Both the position numbers and the translations under genes were made by a program. From assembly GCA_028712475.1 (NCBI GenBank), contig JAQTQB010000001.1:186001-250000 (forward strand): a stretch of DNA of 64,000 nt. Reading direction: 5' to 3'. Of the stretch, positions 1-7,132 are shown in pieces; position 1 is the first letter of the stretch, and every line of letters begins with the position of its first letter. Below the pieces are notes generated by a model, which did not search any database, had not been told where the DNA came from, and saw only the letters and a program-made list of their open reading frames with translations. Source of the stretch: Verrucomicrobiales bacterium (GTDB lineage: Bacteria; Verrucomicrobiota; Verrucomicrobiia; Limisphaerales; UBA11358).

Positions 1-587
1 GCGACCGTCTGCCCCAGCTCCACCGCGCGCGAAATCACCACGCCGTCCACGGGCGAAACGATTTTGCAATAGTTCAGATTGACCAGCGCGTTGTTGAGTG
101 AAGCCTGCTTGATCTTCACCGTCGCCTCGGCCTGATGCAACGCCGCCAGCGCGATGTCGTAATCCGAACCGGAGATGAGCTTGTTGGTGATCAGTTCACT
201 GGCGCGCTGAAACTGCACCTGTTGCAATTCCAGGTTCGCCCGCGCATTCGCCAAGTCGGCGGTGACCTGCTCGACCGTGGCCTGGTAAGTGGACGGATCA
301 ATCTCCGCGAGAATCTCGCCCTGCTTCACCGGAGAATTGAAATCCACATACAATTTGCTGATGCGCCCGGAAACCTGGCTGCCGACCGTCACGTTCACCA
401 CCGGGTTCAACGTGCCCGTCGCCGTCACCGTCTGAATCACCTCGCCGCGATCCACCGCCGTGGCCTGATATTGCACCACATCGCTCTTGCCGTGCTTGAA
501 ATACCAGACGCCTGCCACAATGGCCGCACCTGCGATCAATAAAATGACCGCCCATCTCACCCAGCCGCCGCTTTGTTTTGCCGCCAT
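1..587 (-). CDS. HlyD/MacA-type efflux adaptor (5' part only)
   Basis: This gene starts at an ATG read from 587 and runs off the left edge, so only about 195 N-terminal residues are visible. An N-terminal membrane anchor (about residues 11-29) is followed by a barrel-sandwich segment (VTATGTLNPVVNVTVGSQVSG) and an alpha-hairpin rich in Q, A and E, then the returning lipoyl half (VSPVDGVVISRAVELGQTV). Periplasmic adaptors of this family link an inner-membrane ABC or RND pump to a TolC channel. The partner pump should lie beyond position 1. A TolC-like gene exists at 45391-46893 but is not adjacent. The family is clear; the transported substrate is unknown. Confidence 0.88.
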   Translation of the reverse strand, partial: MAAKQSGGWVRWAVILLIAGAAIVAGVWYFKHGKSDVVQYQATAVDRGEVIQTVTATGTLNPVVNVTVGSQVSGRISKLYVDFNSPVKQGEILAEIDPSTYQATVEQVTADLANARANLELQQVQFQRASELITNKLISGSDYDIALAALHQAEATVKIKQASLNNALVNLNYCKIVSPVDGVVISRAVELGQTV

Positions 588-710
588 AAATTTATTTCCG
601 AGGAATTGTCCCCATTGAGACGCGCCCGCGCCTGACAAGTTACGAAAATTTCTCCGCCTGTCCACGCACTTTCAGTTTGAGCCGGGCGTATTTAACCCTA
701 AAATCAGCGC

Positions 711-1781
711 GTGCTCGAAAAGCTCATCCAACATCTCGTCGCCGCGCAACTGCTGGACGACGAACAAGTCCGGCTCGCCGTGGACCGGCTCACCGACGAA
801 GCCATTCTGGCGAACCTCAAGGCCGACTTCCTGACCGCCTTCGCGCAACGCGGCGAGACGCCCGGAGAAATCGCCGCGTTCGCCCGCGCGTTACGCGACA
901 AGTCCATCACGCCGCCTCTCGATGCCGAAACCCGTGCGCGAGAAATCCTCGATGTCGTCGGCACCGGCGGCGACCGCCTCGGCACGATTAACATCTCCAC
1001 CACGGCGGCCATCATCTGCGCCGCCGCTGGCGTGACCGTGGCCAAGCATGGCAACCGGGCGGTCACTTCGCAGGCCGGCAGCGCGGATGTGCTGGAAGCG
1101 CTTGGCATCAAAATTCACCTGTCGCCCGAGGAGGCCGCGCGGTCGTTGCGCGAACACAACTTTGCCTTTTTCTTTGCGCCCAATTATCATCCCGCGTTCA
1201 AGCATATCTCGCCCGCGCGAAAACTGTGCGCCGAGCGCGGCCAGCGGACGATCTTCAACCTGCTCGGCCCGTTGCTGAATCCCGCGCGCCCTTCGGCGAT
1301 GCTCATGGGCGTGCCGCGCCCCGAACTTTGCGAGCCGCTGGCGCACGTGCTCCAGTCGCTCGGCGTCCGCCGCGCGATGGTCGTGTGCGGGAAAATTCCG
1401 AACGGCGGTGAATCCGCAATCCGCAATCCGCAATCCGCACTTTTTCTCGACGAGCTTTCCACGCTGGGCGAAAACACGATCGCGGAATTTTACCAGGCGC
1501 GCGGCTTCACCGTTTCCACCACGTTGCCGGATCAATTTCCCTTGCAGCCCGCGTCGCTCAACGATCTGCTCGGCGGCGATAAAAATGCAAATGCAAAAAT
1601 TGCCCGCAATATTTTGTCCGGCCGGGAACGCGGCCCGAAGCGCGACGCGGTTTTGCTCAATGCGGCGGCTGCGTTGTTCATCGCAGGCAAAACGAAATCA
1701 CTTATGGAGGGCTGGGAACTGGCGGGCGAAACGATTGACAGCGGACGGGCGGACGCAAAGCTCGCGGAACTGGCGCAGTAA
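711..1781 (+). CDS. trpD: Anthranilate phosphoribosyltransferase
   Basis: TrpD transfers the phosphoribosyl group of PRPP to anthranilate in tryptophan synthesis. The PRPP loop is seen as DVVGTGGDRLGTINISTTAA, followed by KHGNRAVTSQAGSADVLEALG and RTIFNLLGPLLNPA, all diagnostic. Translation begins at a GTG; no better upstream start is visible. It stands alone, without other trp genes, divergent from the efflux adaptor. At 356 aa it is slightly long because of an in-frame tandem heptamer (residues about 234-243) between VVCG and LDELS, a position where the family normally has only a short loop. The insertion keeps the frame and all visible active-site motifs, so the enzyme is probably functional. 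Confidence 0.96.
   Translation: MLEKLIQHLVAAQLLDDEQVRLAVDRLTDEAILANLKADFLTAFAQRGETPGEIAAFARALRDKSITPPLDAETRAREILDVVGTGGDRLGTINISTTAAIICAAAGVTVAKHGNRAVTSQAGSADVLEALGIKIHLSPEEAARSLREHNFAFFFAPNYHPAFKHISPARKLCAERGQRTIFNLLGPLLNPARPSAMLMGVPRPELCEPLAHVLQSLGVRRAMVVCGKIPNGGESAIRNPQSALFLDELSTLGENTIAEFYQARGFTVSTTLPDQFPLQPASLNDLLGGDKNANAKIARNILSGRERGPKRDAVLLNAAAALFIAGKTKSLMEGWELAGETIDSGRADAKLAELAQ
1411..1438. repeat. Tandem heptamer (AATCCGC)x4 inside trpD
   Basis: Four perfect head-to-tail copies of the 7-base unit AATCCGC lie in frame within trpD. Because 7 is not a multiple of 3, three units encode a 7-residue period (N-P-Q-S-A-I-R), and no reading frame on either strand contains a stop. Confidence 0.95.
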
Positions 1782-1844
1782 TCAAACCGAGGCAAGGCCA
1801 GTTCCAGAACCGCCTGGACTTCGATTTCGCGGGCTGAATATTCC

Positions 1845-1919
1845 CCGCAGATGGCGCAGATTTACGCGGACAGGCTTATATTTGATTCCAGTCTGCGGCA
1901 TCGGCGCAATCTGCGGGCC
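1845..1919. repeat. Dispersed GCAGATT-type inverted repeat, copy 1
   Basis: Left arm CCGCAGATGGCGCAGATTTA and right arm CTGCGGCATCGGCGCAATCT face each other across a short loop. A related copy follows xerD at 22806-22870. Both lie downstream of a gene, so a role in 3' end formation is possible but not shown. Confidence 0.7.
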
Positions 1920-1936
1920 GCCCTCTTGAAAATTTC

Positions 1937-1968
1937 TTCGTGTTCATTCGTGTCATTCGTGGTTAAAT
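1937..1968 (+). repeat. TTCGTG-type leader repeat before the 1979 gene
   Basis: Three TTCGTG units spaced about 10-11 bases apart end in GTGGTTAAAT, 11 bases before an ATG. Similar ladders occur at 7954-7981 (inverted), 15691-15720, 33970-34021 and 38875-38927, usually just upstream of a gene. Confidence 0.65.
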
Positions 1969-1978
1969 CTTTGCGCCC

Positions 1979-2539
1979 ATGAACGAGTGGAACATCCAGT
2001 CCCGCGCGCACGCCTGCGAGGCGTGCGGCCAGCCTTTTGCCGACAAACAGCCGTATCACACGCTGCTCCTTGATGAGCCGCCGGAGTTGCGCCGGTCGGA
2101 CATCTGCGAACCGTGCTGGCAAAAAACTTTTGCCGCCGACGCGCCCAGCCGCGCCGGGTTCATCTCGCATTGGCAGGGGATTTATGAAGCTCCCGCGCCG
2201 GCGGTGGACGCCATCCAGAAGGAGACCGCCGAGACCGTGCTGCGCAAACTCATCGAGCAAAACGATCCGCGTTACGCGCCCGCCGCGTATATCCTTGCGG
2301 TGATGCTCGAACGCAAACGCATCCTCAAGGTGAAGGAACAAATCATCCGCGACGGCCAGCGCGTGTTCGTCTATGAGCAGCCAAAGACCGGCGACATCTT
2401 CACCATCGCCGACCCGGATTTGCATCTGGATCAACTCGAACAAGTCCAGCGCGATGTGGCGCAACTGCTGGAACATGGCTTGAATCCGTCGGCAGCGGAA
2501 CCATCTGCCATTGCTGAAACTGCCGCAGTTCAAAATTGA
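1979..2539 (+). CDS. Hypothetical protein with N-terminal zinc-ribbon-like cysteines
   Basis: No function can be assigned to this 186-residue soluble protein. The N-terminus has two cysteine pairs, CEACGQPF (near residue 13) and ICEPCWQK (near residue 42), spaced like a small zinc ribbon. A middle segment rich in charged helix (RKLIEQNDPRYAPAAYILAVML, described by positions about 83-104) and a C-terminal acidic tail follow. It sits 110 bases upstream of rnc on the same strand, but an inverted heptamer element lies between them, so co-transcription is uncertain. The start is the first ATG after the TTCGTG leader repeat. Confidence 0.72.
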   Translation: MNEWNIQSRAHACEACGQPFADKQPYHTLLLDEPPELRRSDICEPCWQKTFAADAPSRAGFISHWQGIYEAPAPAVDAIQKETAETVLRKLIEQNDPRYAPAAYILAVMLERKRILKVKEQIIRDGQRVFVYEQPKTGDIFTIADPDLHLDQLEQVQRDVAQLLEHGLNPSAAEPSAIAETAAVQN

Positions 2540-2540
2540 A

Positions 2541-2640
2541 AACATTCAACATTCAACATTCAACGCTCAACACCCAACGCACGGGTGGTCGGCGAAACCT
2601 TGGATGTTCGGCGTTGAATGTTGAATGTTCGATGTTTCCC
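2541..2640. repeat. Inverted heptamer element upstream of rnc
   Basis: The left arm holds three perfect AACATTC units and two variant heptamers (2541-2575). The right arm holds GTTCGGC, GTTGAAT twice, GTTCGAT and GTTTCCC (2606-2640). The arms are complementary in register and could fold into one long hairpin. The same design, ending in the same GTTTCCCC box, recurs at 15285-15382. Confidence 0.88.
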
Positions 2641-2649
2641 CATTGATTC

Positions 2650-3348
2650 ATGTCTGCGCTCGCCGAACTCCAGCAACGTCTCGGCTACCATTTCCGCGAC
2701 GAAAGCCTGCTGCGCCTCGCGCTCACGCATCCGTCCGTCGCGCACGAAAATGGCGTGGCGGGCGAGCACAATCAAAGGCTGGAATTTCTTGGCGACTCGG
2801 TGCTGGGCGTCGTCCTCTCCCAGCAGCTTTACGAAAAATTTACTGACGCAGACGAAGGCTTGCTCACGAAGTCGCGCGCAAAACTGGTGAACGCCAGTTC
2901 GCTGTCTGAACACGGGCGCGCGCTGGGTCTTGGCGCGCACTTGATTTTGAGCCGCGGCGAGGAGAACACCGGCGGGCGCGAACGGCCGTCAGCATTGGCC
3001 GATGCATTCGAGGCATTGCTCGGCGCCATTTTTTTGGACGGCGGTTTTGACGCCGCGCGCGAATTCACTTTGCGTGAATTTAGCGCAAAGTTTGGTGAAC
3101 TGGGCGCGTTGCCGGGCATCGAAAACCCCAAGGGCGAACTGCAGGAGCTGCTGCAATCGCGCTCGCAGAATGCGCCGGAATATCAGCTCGTTTCCGCGAG
3201 CGGCGCGGATCATGACCGCGATTTTGAATGTGCAGTGCTGCACGACGGCGTGGAACTCGCACGCGGACGTGGTAAAAGCAAAAAAGCCGCCGAGAGCGAG
3301 GCGGCGCTGGCGGCGTTGGAAAAATTGCGGGAAAAACCAGCGGCTTAA
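2650..3348 (+). CDS. rnc: Ribonuclease III
   Basis: RNase III cuts double-stranded RNA in rRNA maturation and mRNA decay. The signature NQRLEFLGDSVLG (about residues 41-53) and the second metal-binding segment ALADAFEALLGAIFLDGG (about residues 115-132) supply the acidic catalytic residues. A double-stranded RNA-binding domain fills the C-terminal third (PKGELQELLQ to SKKAAESEAALAALEKL). The 232-residue length is normal. The ATG lies ten bases after the GTTTCCCC box of the heptamer element, so that structure would be part of the transcript leader if transcription starts upstream of it. No era or other usual neighbour is adjacent. Confidence 0.97.
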   Translation: MSALAELQQRLGYHFRDESLLRLALTHPSVAHENGVAGEHNQRLEFLGDSVLGVVLSQQLYEKFTDADEGLLTKSRAKLVNASSLSEHGRALGLGAHLILSRGEENTGGRERPSALADAFEALLGAIFLDGGFDAAREFTLREFSAKFGELGALPGIENPKGELQELLQSRSQNAPEYQLVSASGADHDRDFECAVLHDGVELARGRGKSKKAAESEAALAALEKLREKPAA

Positions 3349-3365
3349 ATTTGCTCCGAAGGAGC

Positions 3366-3524
3366 TTTGGAAATTAGCCAGCTACGAAGTGGCTGGAACA
3401 ATCACCATATTTAATCGCGTCTTGAAAGGACGCTGGAAACATTCAAACAATTCAGCCATCCCTTGCGGGACGGATTTGCTTTTTGCACTAACACCAGCCA
3501 CTTCGTAGCTGGCTAAATTCCAAA
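3366..3524. mobile_element. MITE-like element with 31-bp terminal inverted repeats
   Basis: The ends read TTTGGAAATTAGCCAGCTAC... and its complement, forming 31-base inverted repeats with a single mismatch (3366-3396 and 3494-3524). The 97-base interior holds two further small hairpins (around GTCTTGAAAGGAC and CATCCCTTGCGGGACGG) and no ORF. It fills the gap between the convergent rnc and Fe-S scaffold genes. It could be a non-autonomous transposable element or a REP-type doublet. No target-site duplication is obvious. Confidence 0.75.
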
Positions 3525-3542
3525 GTCGCTCCGCGACTGCGG

Positions 3543-4034
3543 TTAATTTTCCCCTTCGTCCAGGAAAGTCAGCTTCACACCGCCTTCCTTGGGCTTGGAA
3601 AAACTGTCGAGCAAAGTCGGCGCCCCAGCGGAAGCTGATGCTACAGGTTTGGCCTCCACTTTCTCCGGCTCCAGCGCGGAGCGCAGCGCGCCTTCGACAA
3701 GCTGGGCGCAATGGATTTTCATCGGCGGCAACGGGCCAAGTTCGCCGGCGAGTTCCTCGGTCTTGAGCGCCAGCGCCTCCTCGGCGGTTTTGCCACGGAT
3801 CAGTTCCGTCGCGAGGCTGGCCACGGCGATGGCCGTCTCGCAGCCGAAGGATTGGAACGTGGCCCGGTCAATGACCCGCTTGCCATCCTGCTGCTTGAAC
3901 TTCACCCACAGCCGCAGCATCTCGCCGCAATCCGCGTTGCCCACCGTGCCGATGGAATCCGCTCCGGCCATCTCGCCCATGTTTTGCGGATTGGCGAGCG
4001 CGGCTTGAATGCGTTTTTGCAAATCGTCGGTCAT
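3543..4034 (-). CDS. NifU/IscU-like iron-sulfur cluster scaffold
   Basis: Scaffold proteins of this family assemble Fe-S clusters from cysteine-desulfurase sulfur. Three cluster-ligand contexts are present: GNADCGEMLRL (about residues 32-42), FQSFGCETAIA (about 61-71) and KIHCAQLVEGAL (about 105-116). After the U-type domain there is a roughly 45-residue tail rich in A, S, P and K that ends in an acidic stretch and has no match I recognise. The gene is convergent with rnc and just downstream of the toxin-antitoxin pair. There is no iscS or sufS in the window, so the donor desulfurase is unknown. Confidence 0.88.
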   Translation of the reverse strand: MTDDLQKRIQAALANPQNMGEMAGADSIGTVGNADCGEMLRLWVKFKQQDGKRVIDRATFQSFGCETAIAVASLATELIRGKTAEEALALKTEELAGELGPLPPMKIHCAQLVEGALRSALEPEKVEAKPVASASAGAPTLLDSFSKPKEGGVKLTFLDEGEN

Positions 4035-4037
4035 AGA

Positions 4038-4307
4038 TCAATAAACTTCGTCGTGCGTGCCGATGTCCTGAAAGACCGCGCGGTTTTTCGATGCGAATTG
4101 AAAAACAACCCGAACGTCATACTCGATGGTGAAGCTCCAATGCTCGCGCAATTCGCCGGAAAGCTTGTGCGTCCGCAAGCGTGCATCCAACGGATTGTCC
4201 CGGAAGATTTCCAATCGCCTCCAAAACTTATCCTCCAGCGGTTTGCGGCCTTCGATGCGCTTCTTGAAAGCTCGTTTGAAGGAAGAGCTGAAAGTGATTT
4301 CAGTCAT
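4038..4307 (-). CDS. RelE/YafQ-type mRNA interferase toxin
   Basis: This is an 89-residue basic protein with the RelE-superfamily pattern: an N-terminal strand and helix (FSSSFKRAFKKR), the central HKLSGELREHWSFTIEYDVRV strand pair, and a C-terminal DIGTHDEVY ending typical of YafQ/HigB-like members. Such toxins cut mRNA at the ribosome. Its start overlaps the last four bases of the upstream antitoxin gene, the usual antitoxin-first arrangement. It ends three bases before the Fe-S scaffold start, so read-through into that gene is likely. Confidence 0.85.
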   Translation of the reverse strand: MTEITFSSSFKRAFKKRIEGRKPLEDKFWRRLEIFRDNPLDARLRTHKLSGELREHWSFTIEYDVRVVFQFASKNRAVFQDIGTHDEVY

Positions 4308-4510
4308 GAAGCCAGCGATTTTTTTAATTCGCTGATGGAAATGGAGAACTTTAATTTGCCCCGCTTTAACTCTTCCATGCTGCGGCGTCCATTTTCCTTT
4401 ATTTCGTCGCGACGTTCTTCAATGAGCGCCCGTTCAAGAAGAAATTTCAATTCTTCCTTTTCTTCCGTTGAACAGGTTCGGACATTTTCGACTAATGCGT
4501 TAAAACTCAT
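4304..4510 (-). CDS. Antitoxin partner of the RelE/YafQ toxin
   Basis: A 68-residue, highly charged helical protein (CSTEEKEELKFLLERALIEE and a C-terminal SISISELKKSLAS). It overlaps the toxin gene by four bases. No DNA-binding domain is certain from sequence alone, so the assignment rests on size, charge and position upstream of a recognisable RelE-family toxin. Confidence 0.75.
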   Translation of the reverse strand: MSFNALVENVRTCSTEEKEELKFLLERALIEERRDEIKENGRRSMEELKRGKLKFSISISELKKSLAS

Positions 4511-4519
4511 ATCGTCACC

Positions 4520-5665
4520 TTAATACCTCGGCACGTTGCGGTCAATTTCATCCGCCCACGCGGCGATGCCACCTTTGACGCTTTTGACGTATTTGAAACC
4601 TTGCTGGCGCAAGAAATTCAAAGCATTCAACGAACGCAACCCGACTTTGCAGTGCAGATAATATTGCGTGTTCGGATCCAGCTCGGTGAAGCGGCTTTGC
4701 AATTCGCTCAACGGCAGCAACGGCACGCCCTTGACATGGGCGATCTCATATTCGTCCGGCTCGCGGACATCAATGACCTTGATGTGCAGGTTTGGATTAT
4801 CCAGCGCCTTCTTCATGTCCTGCACGGTGACTTCGTCGGGATTCCCCACGTTTTCCGGCTCCGGCACGATGCCGCAGAACATTTCGTAATCAATTAATTC
4901 CTTGATCGTCGGGTGCTCGCCGCAAACGGGACACGCCGGATCGCGGCGCAATTTCAATTCGCGGAACTTCATGTCGAGCGCATTGAAGAGCACGAGCCTG
5001 CCGACCAGCGAAGTTCCCTTGCCAATGGCGAGCTTCAAAATTTCCGTGGCCTGGATGCAGCCGACGATGCCGGGCAAGACGCCGAGCACGCCGCCTTCCG
5101 CGCAGCTCGGCACCATGCCGGGCGGCGGCGGTTCGGGATACAGACAGCGATAACACGGCCCGCCGAGATGCGGTGCGAACACGCTGGCCTGGCCTTCGAA
5201 ACGGAAAATCGAGCCATAGACGTTCGGCTTCTTGAGCAACACGCAGGCGTCATTCGTGAGATAGCGCGTCGGGAAATTATCCGTGCCGTCCACCACGATG
5301 TCGTAGGGGCGGATGAGATCGAGCGCGTTTTCGGACGAGATGCGCGTGTTGTGGATGACGACTTCGCAATGCGGATTGATGCCGCGAATCGTTTCCTTCG
5401 CCGACTCCGCCTTCGAGCGGCCCACGTCCGCGTCGGTGTGGAGAATCTGCCGTTGCAGATTGGAGTAGTCCACCGTATCGAAATCCACGATACCTATTTT
5501 CCCCACGCCGGCGGCGGCGAGATACATGGCGATGGGCGAGCCGAGGCCGCCCGCGCCGATGCACAGCACGCTGGCGGCTTTGATTTTCTTTTGGCCTGCC
5601 AATCCGACTTCAGGCAGAATCAGGTGCCGCGAGTAACGGCGGATTTCGTCATTGTTCAATTCCAT
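4520..5665 (-). CDS. moeB: MoeB/ThiF-type adenylyltransferase fused to a rhodanese domain
   Basis: The N-terminal E1-like domain adenylates the C-terminal glycine of a sulfur-carrier protein (MoaD or ThiS type). It shows ELNNDEIRRYSRHLILPEVG, the nucleotide loop GAGGLGSPIAMYLAAAGVG, DFDTVDYSNLQRQ, and the zinc pairs CYRC and CPVC. The C-terminal rhodanese domain (about residues 275-381) has the active loop CKVGLRS, which supplies persulfide sulfur. The start is placed at the ATG at 5663-5665 because this is where family similarity begins; the 51-codon extension upstream has no family resemblance. The two-domain layout is common for this family. No moa or thi genes are nearby, so the pathway served is not settled. 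Confidence 0.93.
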   Translation of the reverse strand: MELNNDEIRRYSRHLILPEVGLAGQKKIKAASVLCIGAGGLGSPIAMYLAAAGVGKIGIVDFDTVDYSNLQRQILHTDADVGRSKAESAKETIRGINPHCEVVIHNTRISSENALDLIRPYDIVVDGTDNFPTRYLTNDACVLLKKPNVYGSIFRFEGQASVFAPHLGGPCYRCLYPEPPPPGMVPSCAEGGVLGVLPGIVGCIQATEILKLAIGKGTSLVGRLVLFNALDMKFRELKLRRDPACPVCGEHPTIKELIDYEMFCGIVPEPENVGNPDEVTVQDMKKALDNPNLHIKVIDVREPDEYEIAHVKGVPLLPLSELQSRFTELDPNTQYYLHCKVGLRSLNALNFLRQQGFKYVKSVKGGIAAWADEIDRNVPRY

Positions 5666-5784
5666 AATTCGAGTCAGACATAATATGGCACAAAGCGAAT
5701 AAATCAAGCGGCGCAATTTGAACAAATGCTTAAATCGTCTTGAGAAGCGGAACGAGAAAGGCGAGATTGTGACCAGCGTAAAAT

Positions 5785-6564
5785 ATGTCCAACGAACTAA
5801 CAGAGCTTGAGTTTTCACTCGATGACATAGTTGGCGGCCAGCCTCTGACTCTAGAGACTGTTGATTTGCCTACGTTGCGTGGCTTTCTTGAGGAGGTTGA
5901 AACCTTAATCAAGGGCGATGTTCCTGGGGCGAGCCTTGCAGACTCGCGGGTTAAAATTGAAAAAGGATCAGTCAAGGTGGTTGCGCTCGTTGCACATTTG
6001 CTGGCAGCAGATACGCGCGCAGACATTGCGAAGCTAGATCAAACTGGCGACTTGGATGCGATTCAGCCAAAGCGTGCTCAAGTGATTGAGCGCTGGCAGT
6101 CGCGTGTGCGCCGTTCGCCCAGTCGCATTTATTCAATTCCCGACGGAGACAAAAAACGCGAAGTTCGCATTACAAACACCAGCCAGTTTCAACACGCCGG
6201 GGAAAATTCTTGGGTGAGCGTTGAAAAACATCTCACCGGGAAGGTCATTGATCTTGGCGGCAAAGCACCGAATGTGCATCTCATCTTGGCAGATACTGGT
6301 GAAACCGTGCGTGTGGATGCAACCGAACAACAATTAGCGGCTGAAAAAGAAAACCACGCTTACAAGGAAGTAACTCTCCGAGTGCAGGGCGAACAACATT
6401 TACGAACAAAGGCCTTGCGAAACCTTCGGCTGATTCAATTCTCGCCGCAAACAACAGACGTTGATGAGCAAGCCTTGGCATTACTTTGGCAAAAGGGACG
6501 TGAAGCTTGGAAAGAAGTAAAATCCGCCGCGGGTTGGGTGGAGGCATTGAGAGGGAATAAATAA
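5785..6564 (+). CDS. Hypothetical partner of a PIN-domain protein
   Basis: A 259-residue soluble protein of unknown function. It has an acidic N-terminus (ELEFSLDDIVGG), a helical middle with basic clusters (about residues 95-120), and a beta-rich segment (about 140-215) containing KVIDLGGKAPNVHLILADTG, which could be a small barrel. It ends four bases before the PIN gene and is probably co-transcribed with it. It is larger than a usual antitoxin, so calling the pair a toxin-antitoxin system is only a hypothesis. Confidence 0.65.
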   Translation: MSNELTELEFSLDDIVGGQPLTLETVDLPTLRGFLEEVETLIKGDVPGASLADSRVKIEKGSVKVVALVAHLLAADTRADIAKLDQTGDLDAIQPKRAQVIERWQSRVRRSPSRIYSIPDGDKKREVRITNTSQFQHAGENSWVSVEKHLTGKVIDLGGKAPNVHLILADTGETVRVDATEQQLAAEKENHAYKEVTLRVQGEQHLRTKALRNLRLIQFSPQTTDVDEQALALLWQKGREAWKEVKSAAGWVEALRGNK

Positions 6565-6568
6565 GGCC

Positions 6569-7075
6569 ATGATTCAAGTTTCCCTCGACACCAGTTTTTT
6601 GATTTCTTTCGCCGACCCTGATCGGTCAAATCATGCAGTAGCAGTGGAATATTTTCGTCATTGTCTGGCTCAACGATTCCCGATGTGGATTTCCACCGTG
6701 GCGGCAGGCGAGTTTGAGGTAAAACAGCCGATTAGTGATCTGCCACTCCAAAATTTTCGCATCCAACCCTACAACTTACCCCATGCTATTCGAGCAGCAG
6801 CGATGTTCCGTTCATTGAGCGAAGAGAATGCAGCATCTACCGAAGACACACGGCGAATTATCATCAACGACTTAAAAATTATTGCACAGGCTGAGGAGGA
6901 GCAGATTTCAATAATTTTGACTGAAGATACAAACACGCTTGCGCGAATTGCCGCGCGCCTGCGCCAACGTAATACCTGTTCCGTCCATGTGCTTTTACTT
7001 ACTGATGGATTCAGTCCGGGAAAACTGGAAAATCCTGATCAGGGAGAATTCACCATACCGCCTACATCCACATAG
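6569..7075 (+). CDS. PIN-domain-like nuclease
   Basis: This 168-residue protein begins with VSLDTSFLISF, the first acidic strand of PIN ribonucleases, has a mid-protein acidic position (VAAGEFEV), and a late pair DLKIIAQAEEEQ and ILTEDTNTL that fit the remaining metal ligands. PIN proteins are often the toxin half of VapBC pairs. The adjacent upstream gene is not a classical VapB. The C-terminal 35 residues (after LLLTDGF) lie beyond the PIN core. Confidence 0.72.
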   Translation: MIQVSLDTSFLISFADPDRSNHAVAVEYFRHCLAQRFPMWISTVAAGEFEVKQPISDLPLQNFRIQPYNLPHAIRAAAMFRSLSEENAASTEDTRRIIINDLKIIAQAEEEQISIILTEDTNTLARIAARLRQRNTCSVHVLLLTDGFSPGKLENPDQGEFTIPPTST

Positions 7076-7132
7076 CCTGATTTGTTGGGGGGAGGTTAGT
7101 TGTCGGCAAATAAAAATTAGGCCAAAGACAAG

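Noticed and set aside
1411-1438. CRISPR-like or assembly-error explanation for the heptamer arrays
   Set aside because: There are no spacers between units, and independent arrays in trpD, hisC and the TPR gene all keep the reading frame, which random assembly errors would not.
5666-5818. 51-codon N-terminal extension of moeB
   Set aside because: Similarity to the family begins exactly at ELNNDEIRRYSRHL; the extension overlaps the divergent gene at 5785.
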